From the NCBI GenBank assembly GCA_963732925.1, contig CAVTBJ010000003.1:1-64000 (forward strand): a stretch of DNA of 64,000 nt. Direction: 5' to 3'. The translations under genes and the position numbers were made by a program. Below the pieces are notes generated by a model, which saw only the letters and a program-made list of their open reading frames with translations, did not search any database and was not told the origin of the DNA. This document shows positions 42,296-51,668 of the stretch, one piece after another. The first letter of the stretch is position 1; each line of letters begins with the position of its first letter. This DNA is from DASZRZ01 sp963732925. Its GTDB lineage: Bacteria > Acidobacteriota > Terriglobia > Terriglobales > Acidobacteriaceae.

Positions 42296-42822
42296 CCCGG
42301 TTCCGCATCGCTTTCTCCGGCCTTGCGCTTGGTGTGCTGGCGCTGGTTGGCTGTGGGTATCACACCGCCGGCAAGGAGGTGACCGGCCTTCCGCCGGATA
42401 TTCGCACCATTGCCATTCCCGCGTTCGTCAACCAGACCCAGACCTACCGCGTGGAGCAGGTCCTGACCGCGGCCGTGGTTCAGGAGTTCAATTCTCACAC
42501 GCATTACCGCATCATCAGTAACGCCGGGGAAAACGCCGACGCGGTTCTCCACGGCACGGTCGTGCACACCGAGTTTGCCCCTGTTACCTATGACTCGGTC
42601 AGCGGACGCGTCTCCAGCGCCATCGTCACCGTGGTCGCGCGGGTTTCGCTGGTGGACCGCAAGAATCATGTCATCTGGGAAAATCCCAATTACACGTTTC
42701 GCGAGCAGTACGAAATAAGCCGCGAGGTTTCCAGCTTTTTTGAAGAGGACCAGCCCGCTGTCGACCGCCTGGCGCGCGACTTTGCCCGCACCCTGGTCAG
42801 CAATGTCGTGGAGGCCTATTAG
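42292..42822 (+). CDS. lptE: LPS-assembly lipoprotein LptE
   Basis: 176 residues. Lipoprotein signal FSGLALGVLALVGCGYHTAG with lipobox LVGC, followed by the LptE-typical GYHTAGKEVTGLPPDIRTIA, IPAFVNQTQTYRVEQVLTAA and a C-terminal helical segment. It plugs the LptD barrel in the outer membrane and helps insert lipopolysaccharide. ATG at 42292 overlaps the stop of the Asd-like gene; its TAG shares one base with the holA GTG. Confidence 0.9.
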   Translation: MTRFRIAFSGLALGVLALVGCGYHTAGKEVTGLPPDIRTIAIPAFVNQTQTYRVEQVLTAAVVQEFNSHTHYRIISNAGENADAVLHGTVVHTEFAPVTYDSVSGRVSSAIVTVVARVSLVDRKNHVIWENPNYTFREQYEISREVSSFFEEDQPAVDRLARDFARTLVSNVVEAY

Positions 42823-43949
42823 TGCGAGCCATCGCTCCGACCGAGCGCTTCGTGGCCGAGGTCGAGCAGCGCAAGCTGCGCCCCGCCTATGTCCTGGTTG
42901 GGGATGAGGCCTTTTTCCGCAAGCGCTGCCGCGATGCCATCCTGGAGCACCTGGTCCCGTCCGATCTGCGGGACTTCAGCCTGCACGAGCTGGACCTGAG
43001 CGAGACCTCCGTCACCGAAGTCCTCGATCGTGCCCGCACGCCATCGCTCATGGCCCCCTTCCAGGTGTTTTTTGTCCGCGGAGTCAAAGCGCTGTACGGC
43101 CGAGGCTCGCACAAGGAAGAATTTGCCGCCATCGAGGAGTATGTCGCCCATCCCAATCCCGATGCGCTGCTTGTCTTCCTTGCCGACCACATCAGCATTC
43201 CTGCCGATGCCCGCCGCATGGAGATGCAGGACCGCGACCGCTACGAGCGCCTGCGGGAGACCTTGGGAGAGTACTGCGGCATCGTGGAACTGGCGCGGGT
43301 GGAGGAAAGCGAGGCCGTCCGCTGGGTCACCGAAGCGGGCGCCAGCGCGGGAGTCAAGGTGGAAGTGGACGCCGCCCGCGAACTGGTGGACGCTCTTGGC
43401 GGCGACATGATGCTGCTGGCCAATGAACTGGAGAAGTTGACCCTCTACGTGGGCGAAAAAAAGCGCATCACCCTGGGGGACGTGGAGACCATGGTGCTCG
43501 CCGCCAAGCAGCGTTCTCTCTACGATCTGACCGACGCCATTTCCGCCCGCGACCGCGCCCGCGCCCTCGAAGTGCTGGACGCCATCCTCACTTCCGGCGA
43601 AGGGGAAGAAGCCGCCATTGGGCATCTCTACATGCTGGCCAAAACCTATCGCCAGATGCTGGTGATCTTCGAAAAGCGGGTGCGCGATCAGCGCGCATTG
43701 TGGCAGGCCCTTTGGCAGGGCTTTCGCGTTCCGCCCTTTGCCGCCGAAGACATCCTGCGGCAGGCGCGCCGCTTCAAGTCCCGCCGCGAACTCACCCGCG
43801 GACTGCGGCTCATCGCCCGCGCCGACCTGGAACTGCGCTCCAATGCCCCCAGCAAGCGGCTGGTGCTGGAGCGGCTGGTGCTCGATCTCGCCTCCGAGCC
43901 GAAAAAGGAAGCTTCCGTTTCGACTTTCAGTTTCGAGTGGCAGGAATAA
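42822..43949 (+). CDS. holA: DNA polymerase III subunit delta
   Basis: 375 residues from a GTG that uses the G of the lptE TAG. LRPAYVLVGDEAFFRKRCRD, PFQVFFVRGVKAL, EVDAARELVDALGGDMMLLA with NELEKLTLYVG and LYDLTDAISARDRARALEVL are the HolA blocks. It opens the sliding clamp as part of the clamp loader. lptE-holA is a widely kept gene pair. Confidence 0.93.
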   Translation: MRAIAPTERFVAEVEQRKLRPAYVLVGDEAFFRKRCRDAILEHLVPSDLRDFSLHELDLSETSVTEVLDRARTPSLMAPFQVFFVRGVKALYGRGSHKEEFAAIEEYVAHPNPDALLVFLADHISIPADARRMEMQDRDRYERLRETLGEYCGIVELARVEESEAVRWVTEAGASAGVKVEVDAARELVDALGGDMMLLANELEKLTLYVGEKKRITLGDVETMVLAAKQRSLYDLTDAISARDRARALEVLDAILTSGEGEEAAIGHLYMLAKTYRQMLVIFEKRVRDQRALWQALWQGFRVPPFAAEDILRQARRFKSRRELTRGLRLIARADLELRSNAPSKRLVLERLVLDLASEPKKEASVSTFSFEWQE

Positions 43950-44212
43950 GCAGTGGAGTTTCGCGTTGGCCGCCGCCCGGTTTCGCACCCAATCTAAAGC
44001 TAGCAGCCCGTAGTAAAAAGCATTTCTCGCGCGCCAATGTGCCCGAGATTGAAGCCGCCCGCGTGGATCAGCAACCGCCGTGCTCTCGCAGCAGCTGATT
44101 CAACCGACGATAGAAAGGATGACTCGCGGCCGTCGGCAAGTTCGTCGCCGTCACCCACATCGCCGGCTGTCGGTCGCGTTTTCGTTTGCCCATCGACATG
44201 GGCGAAGTGTAG

Positions 44213-44218
44213 TACGAT
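44213..44218 (+). promoter_or_regulatory. -10-like hexamer next to the DHFR-like start
   Basis: TACGAT ends eight bases before the GTG at 44227 and there is no Shine-Dalgarno, the same arrangement as at 33857 and 39617. Confidence 0.3.
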
Positions 44219-44226
44219 TCTCTCGT

Positions 44227-44792
44227 GTGTCGAAGTTAATCTACATCACCAATGCGTCACTTGACGGTTATATCGAGGACAAACCGGCGCCTTCGATTGG
44301 GGCAATCCGGATCAAGTATTCGATTTCATCACCGAGTTAATGCGGCCGATCGGAACCCATCTCCTTGGGCGGCGACTCTATGAGACGATGGCGCACTGGG
44401 ATGGGCCGCTGGAGGGCTACCCGCCCGAACACCGCGACTTCGCACGGGTCTGGCAGAAGGCCGAGCAGATCGTCTTCTCACGAACGCTGACACGCGCTCC
44501 GACACGCATCGCGCGTGTCGAGCGGGAGTTCGATCCCGAGGCAACTCGGAAACTCAAGCGCGAATCGGCGCACGACATCTTCATTGGCGGCGCCGAGCTG
44601 GCAGCACTTGCGCTCGAATCCGATCTCGTGGACGAATGTCACCTGTTTCTCCATCCGGTGATCGTCGGCGGCGGAAAGCCGGCATTCCGAACCGCCATAC
44701 GACAGAATCTCGAATTGCTTGACACGCGATGTTTCAGCACCGGAGCAATCCACTTGCGCTATCGCTTGCGAGACGCTGTCCGTAAGGCGTGA
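44227..44792 (+). pseudogene. Dihydrofolate reductase family protein (RibD-C type), frameshifted
   Basis: The GTG at 44227 starts SKLIYITNASLDGYIED; near 44283 (GGACAAACCGG) the family sequence goes on in the next frame as GAFDWGNPDQVFDFITELMR and then GTHLLGRRLYETMAHWDGP, ADDIFIGGAEL-like HDIFIGGAELAALALESDLV and ECHLFLHPVIVGGGKP. A missing A in the AAA run would restore a protein of about 188 residues. These are NADPH-binding DHFR-fold reductases of unknown substrate. An assembly deletion is likely. Confidence 0.75.
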
Positions 44793-45076
44793 CTGGCGGG
44801 CCGACTTGCACCACGGGCTGCTAGGGCTCGTTCTTTACGGGCGTCATCCCAAGCGAGGCGAGGGATCGGCTGACCACATCTCCAGCGCCTTATCTCCCCA
44901 GGTTTCGAGTCTGTTTCCCTCTTGTCCGGCTCGGAGCGAAGGATGCTTGCCCTCAGACAAGCGGGTAAGGGCTAGCGATCCTTCGCTTCGCAAAGGATGA
45001 CAAGATAGCAAAGTGGGAGATGGTCATCAGACTGGAAAAAAGAGGCAAGCTCGGGGCACTCGAAACTGAAATTGAA

Positions 45077-46246
45077 CTACTCGGCCATCTTCACCCAGCA
45101 TGCGCCCTGCCTGGCCGACTCCACCGCCGCATAGATGAACTGCATTCCACGCAGCCCGTCGTGCACCGTAGGGAAATTGTATTCCGCCGGCTTCATCGGC
45201 TGTCCGTCGAGGTACCGCCGAATGGCTTCGATTGCTCCGACGTAAATGTTGGCGAACGCTTCCAGATAGCCTTCGGGATGTCCCCAGGGTGTGCGGCTCG
45301 CGGCCATGGCTTCCGGGCTGAGATATTCCGAGCGGCCGCGGGAGAGCGTCTCGCGCGGCTTTCCATGACGCCATATTTGCAGATAGTTGGGATCTTCCTG
45401 CGCCCAGGCAATCGATCCCTTGGAGCCGTAGACGCGCAGCCGGAGTCCGTTTTCCTCGCCCGTGGCCACCTGGCTGACCACCAGAGCGCCTTTGCCTCCG
45501 CCCCGCAGGCGCAGCAGCGCATTGATGTCGTCGTCGAGCCGGCGTCCCGGAACAAAGATGGTCGTATCGGCGCAGATTTCGCTGATGGGATCTTCGGTGA
45601 CGTATTCCAGCAGGTTCACCGCATGGGTTCCAATGTCGCCCAGCGCCCCCCCGATTCCCGACACTGCGGGGTCCGTTCGCCACGCTGCCTGCTTGGAGTC
45701 GCGCACCAGTTCCGGATCTCCCAGCCAGTCCTGCAGGTACTCGACAATTACTTTCCGCACCGTGCCCATCTTCCCCGAACGGAAAAGATGGCGGGCGTGT
45801 CGCACCATGGGATATCCCGTGTAGTTGTGCGTCAGGGCAAAAACCAGCTTCGTGCGTTCCACGATGCGCACCAGTTCTTCCGCTTCTCCGAGGGTAAGAG
45901 CCAGGGGCTTGTCGCAGACCACGTGGATGCCGGATTCCAGAAACGCCTTCGCCGGACCAAAATGCGCGTCGTTGGGGGTGACGATGCTGACGAAGTCAAT
46001 GCGCTTGCCGGCCGGCAATTTGGCTTCCGCCACCGCCATGGCCTCATAATCCTTGTAGATGCGGGCGGGATCCAGATAAAGCTGCCCGCCGGTAACGCGG
46101 GAATTCTCAGCATCGCGCGAGAAGACGCCCGCCGCCAGTTCGACTTGACCATCCATGGCAGCTACCAGCCGATGCACGGCGCCAATGAAGGCGCCTTGCC
46201 CGCCGCCCACCATCCCCATTCGCAGCTTGCGCTTCCAGGAATTCAT
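45077..46246 (-). CDS. Gfo/Idh/MocA family oxidoreductase
   Basis: 389 residues from ATG 46246. Rossmann start RMGMVGGGQGAFIGAVHRLV, cofactor/active-site motif HVVCDKPLALTLGEAEELVR with the EKP-equivalent DKP, then HNYTGYPMVRHARHLFRSGK and GGALGDIGTHAVNLLEYVT (GDIGTH). It would oxidise or reduce a sugar, inositol or amino-sugar ring with NAD(P). A previously proposed substrate cannot be deduced; the gene stands alone. A longer frame to 46300 exists but lacks a better start. Confidence 0.9.
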   Translation of the reverse strand: MNSWKRKLRMGMVGGGQGAFIGAVHRLVAAMDGQVELAAGVFSRDAENSRVTGGQLYLDPARIYKDYEAMAVAEAKLPAGKRIDFVSIVTPNDAHFGPAKAFLESGIHVVCDKPLALTLGEAEELVRIVERTKLVFALTHNYTGYPMVRHARHLFRSGKMGTVRKVIVEYLQDWLGDPELVRDSKQAAWRTDPAVSGIGGALGDIGTHAVNLLEYVTEDPISEICADTTIFVPGRRLDDDINALLRLRGGGKGALVVSQVATGEENGLRLRVYGSKGSIAWAQEDPNYLQIWRHGKPRETLSRGRSEYLSPEAMAASRTPWGHPEGYLEAFANIYVGAIEAIRRYLDGQPMKPAEYNFPTVHDGLRGMQFIYAAVESARQGACWVKMAE

Positions 46247-46424
46247 AGCTTTGAGTTCATATGCTTTGTGACTTCGCAGAGAAAACTGTTGGTGTCGCAA
46301 CAGAAGCGAGCGGTTACATCAATCCGGCTTCGCGAGGGAAGCAAGTCCGCCGGTTTTGGCCGGGGCAAAAAGCAAACGGCAGGCGCGCGGCCTGCCGCTT
46401 GGGAATGCAATGCAAGCACGGAAG

Positions 46425-46694
46425 CTACTTGGCGCCAACCGCAGCCACCCGGGCCGCCAGGCGGGATTTATAGCGTGAGGCGGTGTTCTTATGAATCACA
46501 CCCTTCTGTACCGACTTGTCCAGCACGCTCACCGTGGCGCGGAACAGAGTCCGGGCTTCGTCCTGGTTGGCCGAATTCAGGGCACTGCGCAGCCTCCGCA
46601 GGGCGGTCCGCATGCGCGACTTGTTGGCGCGATTCATCTCCGTGCGCCGTTCCGTCTGCCGGACGCGCTTCAAGGCCGAAACGTGGTTTGCCAT
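46425..46694 (-). CDS. rpsT: 30S ribosomal protein S20
   Basis: 89 residues. MANHVSALKRVRQTERRTEM and NRANKSRMRTALRRLR, VQKGVIHKNTASRYKSRLAA match S20, a three-helix protein that binds the 5' and 3' minor domains of 16S rRNA. The ATG is at 46694. A good promoter lies 50 bases upstream (46744-46773). Confidence 0.96.
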   Translation of the reverse strand: MANHVSALKRVRQTERRTEMNRANKSRMRTALRRLRSALNSANQDEARTLFRATVSVLDKSVQKGVIHKNTASRYKSRLAARVAAVGAK

Positions 46695-46743
46695 GTCTTG
46701 TTGCTGATCCTTAAGGAGTAATCCTGAATATTCAGTACCCGTC

Positions 46744-46773
46744 ATTCTACGGGATTGTTCTGGCCGGGGTCAA
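46744..46773 (-). promoter_or_regulatory. rpsT promoter
   Basis: On the minus strand TTGACC (46773-46768), an 18-base spacer, TAGAAT (46749-46744), with the rpsT ATG 50 bases further on. Confidence 0.6.
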
Positions 46774-46974
46774 ACTGAAGCCGGGATAGCCATGGAGAAT
46801 AGCAAATCCGCCCTCTCGGGGACGCCGCCCAGGAACAGGGCGACAAGTCGGGATCGGCGGCCTTGCAGCGAAGAACGGCAGCAGGTGTTGCCCAACCCAT
46901 GACGAGGCTCTGAGCCTCAATCATGGGATTGGTCCGGGTCGATTTCCTGGAATCCTGCGGCAAGCTAACCCCTG

Positions 46975-47511
46975 CTAATTCTTTCGCTGAGCGGAAGGTG
47001 GCAGCATGCCATTGAGTCGCAGGTAGCCGGCCATCTGCGAATAATGGTCTTCCAGGTCTCCAGTCAATTCGAAGAGGGCACGGGCGCGCGTTGCCGGCCG
47101 GCCACCGAAGAATTTGATGTTGTCGCCGAGTTTGGAATCCTGCAAGTTCGAAAGCGCTTGGCTGCAGAAGTCGAAGGACGCTTTGAGGGCAGAGACGAGT
47201 TTGTCCTTGGAATCCGTGGGCATTAAGTTCTTCACGTCCTGGGGCGCGGCAGTGTCGGAGAGCATGGAGCACACTGCGAAGTCACCCTGGGCGACGTGCG
47301 CGATCAACTTGCCATAGGTCCACTGCTCGGGCGTGGGATGGTAGCTGAGCTTGTCCTCCGGCATTTGCTCGGCGGCGGCCACAATGAACTTCGATTGGCG
47401 ATTGTAGATTTCCCGCGCCGCTGAAACCACCGGATTCGCGGTTGAGCCCTGCGCCAGCGCCGCTGCCGGAGCGGCAAGCCAAAACGCGGCCAGCCATATG
47501 TATCTCTTCAT
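46975..47511 (-). CDS. Secreted DinB-family protein
   Basis: 178 residues with AAGGAG at the right distance before the ATG and a signal peptide (YIWLAAFWLAAPAAALAQ). MPEDKLSYHPTPEQWTYGKL, IAHVAQGDFAVCSML and LEDHYSQMAGYLRLNGMLPP are the DinB/YfiT four-helix bundle with three His positions (YHP, AHV, DHY) for a metal ion. Such proteins are thiol transferase-like or unknown; secreted versions are frequent in Acidobacteriota. Confidence 0.9.
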   Translation of the reverse strand: MKRYIWLAAFWLAAPAAALAQGSTANPVVSAAREIYNRQSKFIVAAAEQMPEDKLSYHPTPEQWTYGKLIAHVAQGDFAVCSMLSDTAAPQDVKNLMPTDSKDKLVSALKASFDFCSQALSNLQDSKLGDNIKFFGGRPATRARALFELTGDLEDHYSQMAGYLRLNGMLPPSAQRKN

Positions 47512-47710
47512 GTCGATTCTCCTTAAGTGGACTAATCCGCAATTTCCGATGCCTTCGCCTGTGTTGGGAACGATAGCACGGTAGAGTGTTGACGAGAAAT
47601 CCCCTTCGCAGCACTTGGCGGTTGCGGACTGGGAATCGTGCAAATGGCCATTATCGTCAATGAAACGGCCAACTTCACCCATGCCGGTTCCGCCATGGCG
47701 TTGGGCCCTG

Positions 47711-48061
47711 CTAGGACGGGATGACACCGGTCCAGAGCGCCATTCTCTCCATGACCTCATTTCCAGTTACGCCGCGGACGACGCCAGAACCATCGAGATG
47801 AAGGCTGGCGCGAGTAATATGAGTGATCCACTCGGTCGTCGAGACCAGCGCATCCAGCTTGGCGGGGTCGCCTTTCATCAGAAAGAACCCGTTCAAGTCG
47901 CCTCCGTGTGTGTCGAGGAACACAATGTCGAATCCCTGAATCGCACCCTTCTGTTGCAAGCCACCCAGGTACTTTACGAATTCCTCGAAATGCTGCGCGC
48001 TGACCTTTTCCCGTCCGGGAATCGACCGATTCCAACCAAAAAGCATGACGTTTGAAGCCAT
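47711..48061 (-). CDS. Small alpha/beta protein, possible dimeric ferredoxin-like barrel
   Basis: 116 residues from ATG 48061 (AAAGGAGAAC upstream). MLFGWNRSIPGREKVSAQHF, FVKYLGGLQQKGAIQGFDIV, FFLMKGDPAKLDALVSTTEW. The strand-helix-strand rhythm and the FFLMKGDPAKL segment resemble YCII/EthD-like alpha-beta barrels, but no catalytic residues can be assigned. Divergent from the HdeD-like gene. Confidence 0.65.
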   Translation of the reverse strand: MASNVMLFGWNRSIPGREKVSAQHFEEFVKYLGGLQQKGAIQGFDIVFLDTHGGDLNGFFLMKGDPAKLDALVSTTEWITHITRASLHLDGSGVVRGVTGNEVMERMALWTGVIPS

Positions 48062-48275
48062 TGTTGTTCTCCTTTTGAGATAGCATCGAGATCGTACTCG
48101 TCTGGCGCCGAGGCTGCCAAGGAAGTAGTCGCACAGCCGAGGTCCCTGGTCCCACTGCGGCTCCCGGAGTTTGGCGCGGACATTTCCATTCGCCCAATGT
48201 ACGCCATGACTGTGCAAGCGTAGAATGTCCCGCGTTCAAAGATCACAAAGGGAGTCTTGGCATCAGGAGGTCCCA

Positions 48276-48833
48276 ATGGCAGAGCTTAGCTCTTCCGGAA
48301 TCGTGCGGCGAGCTTCGACGTGGTCCATTCTCAGCGGGGTTCTGCTGATCATTCTCGGCATACTGGCAATCGGATCGCCGTTTCTTGCCGCCGTCGCTGT
48401 CAACATCGTTCTCGCCTGGCTGATCATGCTGGCAGGCGTCGTCCATCTGATTTTCGCCTTTCAGGCTCATGGGCCCGGCAGTTTCCTATGGAAACTGCTG
48501 GTCGGGCTTGCCTATATCGCCTTTGGCGTGTACCTGGTCCTGCACCCGGTTCTAGGCGTCGAATCGCTCACCTTGGTAGTCGCTGTGCTCTTCCTTCTGG
48601 AAGGCGTGCTGGAGATGGTGCTGTTTTTCAGGTTGCGCCGCTTGCAGGGATCCATTTGGATGCTGCTCGACGGCATCGTTACGCTCTTGCTGGGTCTGAT
48701 GATCTACAGTGGATGGCCGTCGAGTTCGAACTGGGCCATCGGCATCCTGGTGGGCGTGAGCCTGATCTTCAGCGGCGTCACCCGTCTGGTTCTGTCGCTG
48801 GCAGTGCGCAAGGCGGTGACGGCGATGGCATGA
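48276..48833 (+). CDS. HdeD family (DUF308) membrane protein
   Basis: 185 residues, AGGAGGT six bases before the ATG. Six membrane spans in three repeats, for example WSILSGVLLIILGILAIGSP, LAWLIMLAGVVHLIFAFQAH, LLVGLAYIAFGVYLVLHPVL and IWMLLDGIVTLLLGLMIYSG. HdeD is linked to acid resistance in E. coli; here only the family is known. Confidence 0.9.
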   Translation: MAELSSSGIVRRASTWSILSGVLLIILGILAIGSPFLAAVAVNIVLAWLIMLAGVVHLIFAFQAHGPGSFLWKLLVGLAYIAFGVYLVLHPVLGVESLTLVVAVLFLLEGVLEMVLFFRLRRLQGSIWMLLDGIVTLLLGLMIYSGWPSSSNWAIGILVGVSLIFSGVTRLVLSLAVRKAVTAMA

Positions 48834-48964
48834 TTCGACGCGGCCGGAGGCCGCCACGTGATTGCCCACTCTCTCAGGCTTGCCGGGCGAGGCATTGCCA
48901 GCCCGGCCGCGTTTGAAATTTCGTGTTTTTCACCAGTTTCCACCCTCGAACGGAGGCACAAGGC

Positions 48965-49633
48965 ATGGGAGGCTTGATTCCGCTGAGCGATGCGTCCCGG
49001 CGCCCAATGCGTACTCCCATTGTCACCGCCCTGATCATCATCGCGAATGCCTTGATGTTCGGCCTGGAGCTGGTGCGCGGCCAGGACTTCGTCATCCAAT
49101 GGTCGGTGATTCCCGCTGAAATTGTTTCCGGCCACCACTGGATCACGATTCTGACGGCAATGTTCATGCACGCCGGATGGCTGCACATCATCGGCAACAT
49201 GGTGTTCCTGTGGGCCTTCGGTCCTGAGATCGAAGACGCGATGACTCGCGGCCGCTACCTGATGTTTTACCTGCTGGGGGGGACGGTGGCCATGCTGGCC
49301 CAGGTTGCAGCCAGCCCCTCCTCCACAATTCCCAACCTGGGCGCGAGCGGGGCCATTGCCGCGGTCATGGGCGCATTTCTGGTTACCTATCCTCGTGACC
49401 AGATTCGAGCGGTTTTATTCCTCTTTGTTTTTGTGCGCATCACCTTCATTCCGGCGTCGCTGCTGATTGGCTTTTGGTTCCTGACCCAGCTCTTCAGTGC
49501 CGGGACCGTGGCCAGCGTACAAACCGGCGGGGTGGCCTACCTGGCGCATGTTGGTGGGTTCATCTTCGGAGCCGCCACGGCCCGCTGGTTTGAAGACCCC
49601 GCCCGGCTCGCCTGGCAGCGCGGCGGGGATTGA
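48965..49633 (+). CDS. Rhomboid family intramembrane serine protease
   Basis: 222 residues, six spans. WITILTAMFMHAGWLHIIGN with the conserved HxGxxHxxxN pattern, catalytic Ser in IPNLGASGAIAAVMGAF, and catalytic His in VAYLAHVGGFIFGAATA. The oxyanion Asn (HIIGNMVFL) is present. It cuts membrane-spanning substrates. Start at ATG 48965 with GGAGG upstream. Confidence 0.92.
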   Translation: MGGLIPLSDASRRPMRTPIVTALIIIANALMFGLELVRGQDFVIQWSVIPAEIVSGHHWITILTAMFMHAGWLHIIGNMVFLWAFGPEIEDAMTRGRYLMFYLLGGTVAMLAQVAASPSSTIPNLGASGAIAAVMGAFLVTYPRDQIRAVLFLFVFVRITFIPASLLIGFWFLTQLFSAGTVASVQTGGVAYLAHVGGFIFGAATARWFEDPARLAWQRGGD

Positions 49634-49977
49634 AATCCATGCTAACTCCTTTGCGGCAATGTTCTTGCAGGTAAGTGGCCCGTGCCGTGGAGAAATTCGG
49701 CAGCTCCGGAAATCCCCCGTCGGCCTTGTACTTTTTTCTCTCAGCGTCATCTAAGGCTTAGAGAACGCGATCCATGGAGATGTCCCGATCAGCATTGACT
49801 CTCCGGGAAGGCCGGGGTACTCTAGTCGCAGATGTCAGCTGCTTCCACCCTGTGGCGAGCACCCAGCCCTTCCTTGGTAGTTCCATCCATTTGCGTGTGC
49901 CCAGACGGGTCCTTTTCCAGAAAAACTGGTTTGTGCCAGGCCTGTGCTGTGGCCGTGAGGGATACGCCTAGAGCTAA
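49634..49977. other. Intergenic region upstream of phoH
   Basis: About 340 bases without a supported gene. It carries a good plus-strand promoter (49795-49823); the leader to phoH is about 150 bases and contains no element I recognise. Confidence 0.5.
49795..49823 (+). promoter_or_regulatory. Promoter of the phoH-ybeY-CNNM-era operon
   Basis: TTGACT (49795-49800), 17-base spacer, TACTCT (49818-49823). It is the only good match upstream of four overlapping or closely packed genes. Confidence 0.55.
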
Positions 49978-51054
49978 ATGAAGAAGAATATCGACATCAG
50001 CCCCAACATCGAAGCGCTGTTTGGAGCCCGGGACGAATACCTCCATCTTATGGAGGAAGGGCTCAACGTCACCATTGACCTGAAGGCAGAGAGCGTGGAA
50101 ATCCAGGGCGCCGCCCGCGACGTCGCCCGCGCCGAGCAGATCTTCGCCGACTACGACTCTCTGCAGCGCAACGGATTCACCTTTCAGAATGGCGATCTCG
50201 GCTCCATGCTGCGCGTGATTGCCTCCGATCCCGCGGCCACCCTGCGGGGACTTGCCGAGGCCGGACGGCAGAGGTCCTTTGGCCGCCGCAGCGTGCAGCC
50301 CAAGAGCATCAACCAGCGCCGCTACCTGGATGCCATTGAGAGCCACGACATGATCTTTGGCATCGGTCCCGCCGGCACGGGGAAAACATACCTGGCCGTT
50401 GCCATGGCCATTTCCGCTCTGGCGGCCAAGAAGGTGAACCGCATTATCCTGGCGCGCCCTGCCGTGGAGGCGGGCGAGCGCCTGGGATTCCTGCCCGGCA
50501 CCTTGCAGGAAAAGGTCGATCCCTACCTGCGCCCGCTCTACGACGCTCTTTATGACATGCTTGAGCTGGAGAAGGTGGACCGCTACCTGGAGAAGAACAT
50601 CATTGAGATCGCGCCCATCGCGTTCATGCGCGGCCGTACGCTCAACGATTCCTTCATCATCCTCGACGAAGCCCAGAACACCACCGCCGAGCAGATGAAG
50701 ATGTTCGTCACCCGCCTGGGGTTTGGCTCCAAGGCGGTGATTACCGGCGACATCACGCAGATCGATCTGCCCAACAAGCGCAGTGGTCTGGTCGAGGCCA
50801 TGGACATCCTGAAGGGCGTGCAGGGAATCTCGTTTGTCCGCTTCGACGAGAGCGACGTGGTGCGCCACAGCCTGGTGCAGCGCATTATCCGTGCTTACGA
50901 TGAACACAAAACGCAAAGCGAAGTGGATCAGCTTTCGCTCTCCCTGGGCCGTTTGAACGACTCGCGTAACGGCAACGGCGCGGGAGTGCAGGGTTTTGAG
51001 ATACCGGCCCCCGGCGATACTCAGGCGGAATCGCGCGAGGCGCTGGAAAATTGA
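49978..51054 (+). CDS. phoH: PhoH family protein (PhoH-like ATPase)
   Basis: 358 residues. An N-terminal KH-like region (DLKAESVEIQGAARDVARAE) precedes the P-loop ATPase domain: IFGIGPAGTGKTYLAVAMAI, RPAVEAGERLGFLPGTLQEK, FIILDEAQNTTAEQMKMFVT and VITGDITQIDLP. PhoH is linked to RNA turnover, and in bacteria usually sits with YbeY, as here. The stop is followed by ybeY within 60 bases. Confidence 0.94.
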   Translation: MKKNIDISPNIEALFGARDEYLHLMEEGLNVTIDLKAESVEIQGAARDVARAEQIFADYDSLQRNGFTFQNGDLGSMLRVIASDPAATLRGLAEAGRQRSFGRRSVQPKSINQRRYLDAIESHDMIFGIGPAGTGKTYLAVAMAISALAAKKVNRIILARPAVEAGERLGFLPGTLQEKVDPYLRPLYDALYDMLELEKVDRYLEKNIIEIAPIAFMRGRTLNDSFIILDEAQNTTAEQMKMFVTRLGFGSKAVITGDITQIDLPNKRSGLVEAMDILKGVQGISFVRFDESDVVRHSLVQRIIRAYDEHKTQSEVDQLSLSLGRLNDSRNGNGAGVQGFEIPAPGDTQAESREALEN

Positions 51055-51113
51055 TAACAGGAAGTGTGCGGGAGGGTTGCGGTTGCGCCCCTCCCGTTCA
51101 CTTTTTACGTTTG

Positions 51114-51668
51114 GTGATCGTATACAAACCGGTGGAGGGCATTAGCCAGCGAGGCTTAAGCCTCTTCTTGCAGCGGGCCCGCAGTGCGGTCCGTCTTGCG
51201 GGCGAAGTGAACGTCATACTCACCTCGAGCGCCCAGATGCGCACCCTGAACCGCCAGTTTCGCGGCAAGGACCGGGCCACGGATGTGCTTTCCTTTCCTT
51301 CTCCTCCGGCGCTGGCGGCGCAGTTTTCCGGCGACATGGCGATTTCCGTCGATATCGCCGCTCGCAATGCCTCCCGCTACGGACATTCGCTCATGCAGGA
51401 AATCAAAGTGCTCCTGCTGCACGGCATGTTGCATCTCGCCGGTTACGATCACGAACACGATCATGGAATCATGGCTCGCAAGGAGGACCGCTTGCGCCGC
51501 CAGCTCGGGCTCGGGGGCGGTCTGATCGCTCGCAGCACTGGAGCGGAGCCTGATAGGCGAAGCCGGCGGGTGGCGGGTGGCGCAAAACGCAGCGGGGGCT
51601 CCGCAGCAACGCGCGATTCCCAGCGCCAGCCCCGGCGGGGAACGGCTTCCCTGAGACAGGTACGATGA
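51114..51668 (+). CDS. ybeY: Endoribonuclease YbeY (rRNA maturation factor)
   Basis: 184 residues. LNRQFRGKDRATDVLSFPSP and the zinc motif LLLHGMLHLAGYDHEHDHG are diagnostic. It takes part in 16S rRNA 3'-end processing and ribosome quality control. The C-terminal 45 residues are an Arg/Gly/Ser-rich extension beyond the usual end. The GTG at 51114 (VIVYKPVEG) is the likely start; a TTG one codon upstream, or the TTG at 51051, are alternatives. Its TGA overlaps the next ATG. Confidence 0.92.
   Translation: MIVYKPVEGISQRGLSLFLQRARSAVRLAGEVNVILTSSAQMRTLNRQFRGKDRATDVLSFPSPPALAAQFSGDMAISVDIAARNASRYGHSLMQEIKVLLLHGMLHLAGYDHEHDHGIMARKEDRLRRQLGLGGGLIARSTGAEPDRRSRRVAGGAKRSGGSAATRDSQRQPRRGTASLRQVR

Noticed and set aside
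44800..45010. Possible small RNA or gene in the gap after the DHFR-like gene
   Set aside because: Only fragments of GCGAAGGAT-type dispersed repeats (also near 10880 and 20400) are visible; no promoter, terminator or frame supports a gene.
45020..46714. 564-codon plus-strand frame
   Set aside because: Antisense to the Gfo/Idh/MocA gene and rpsT, both well supported.
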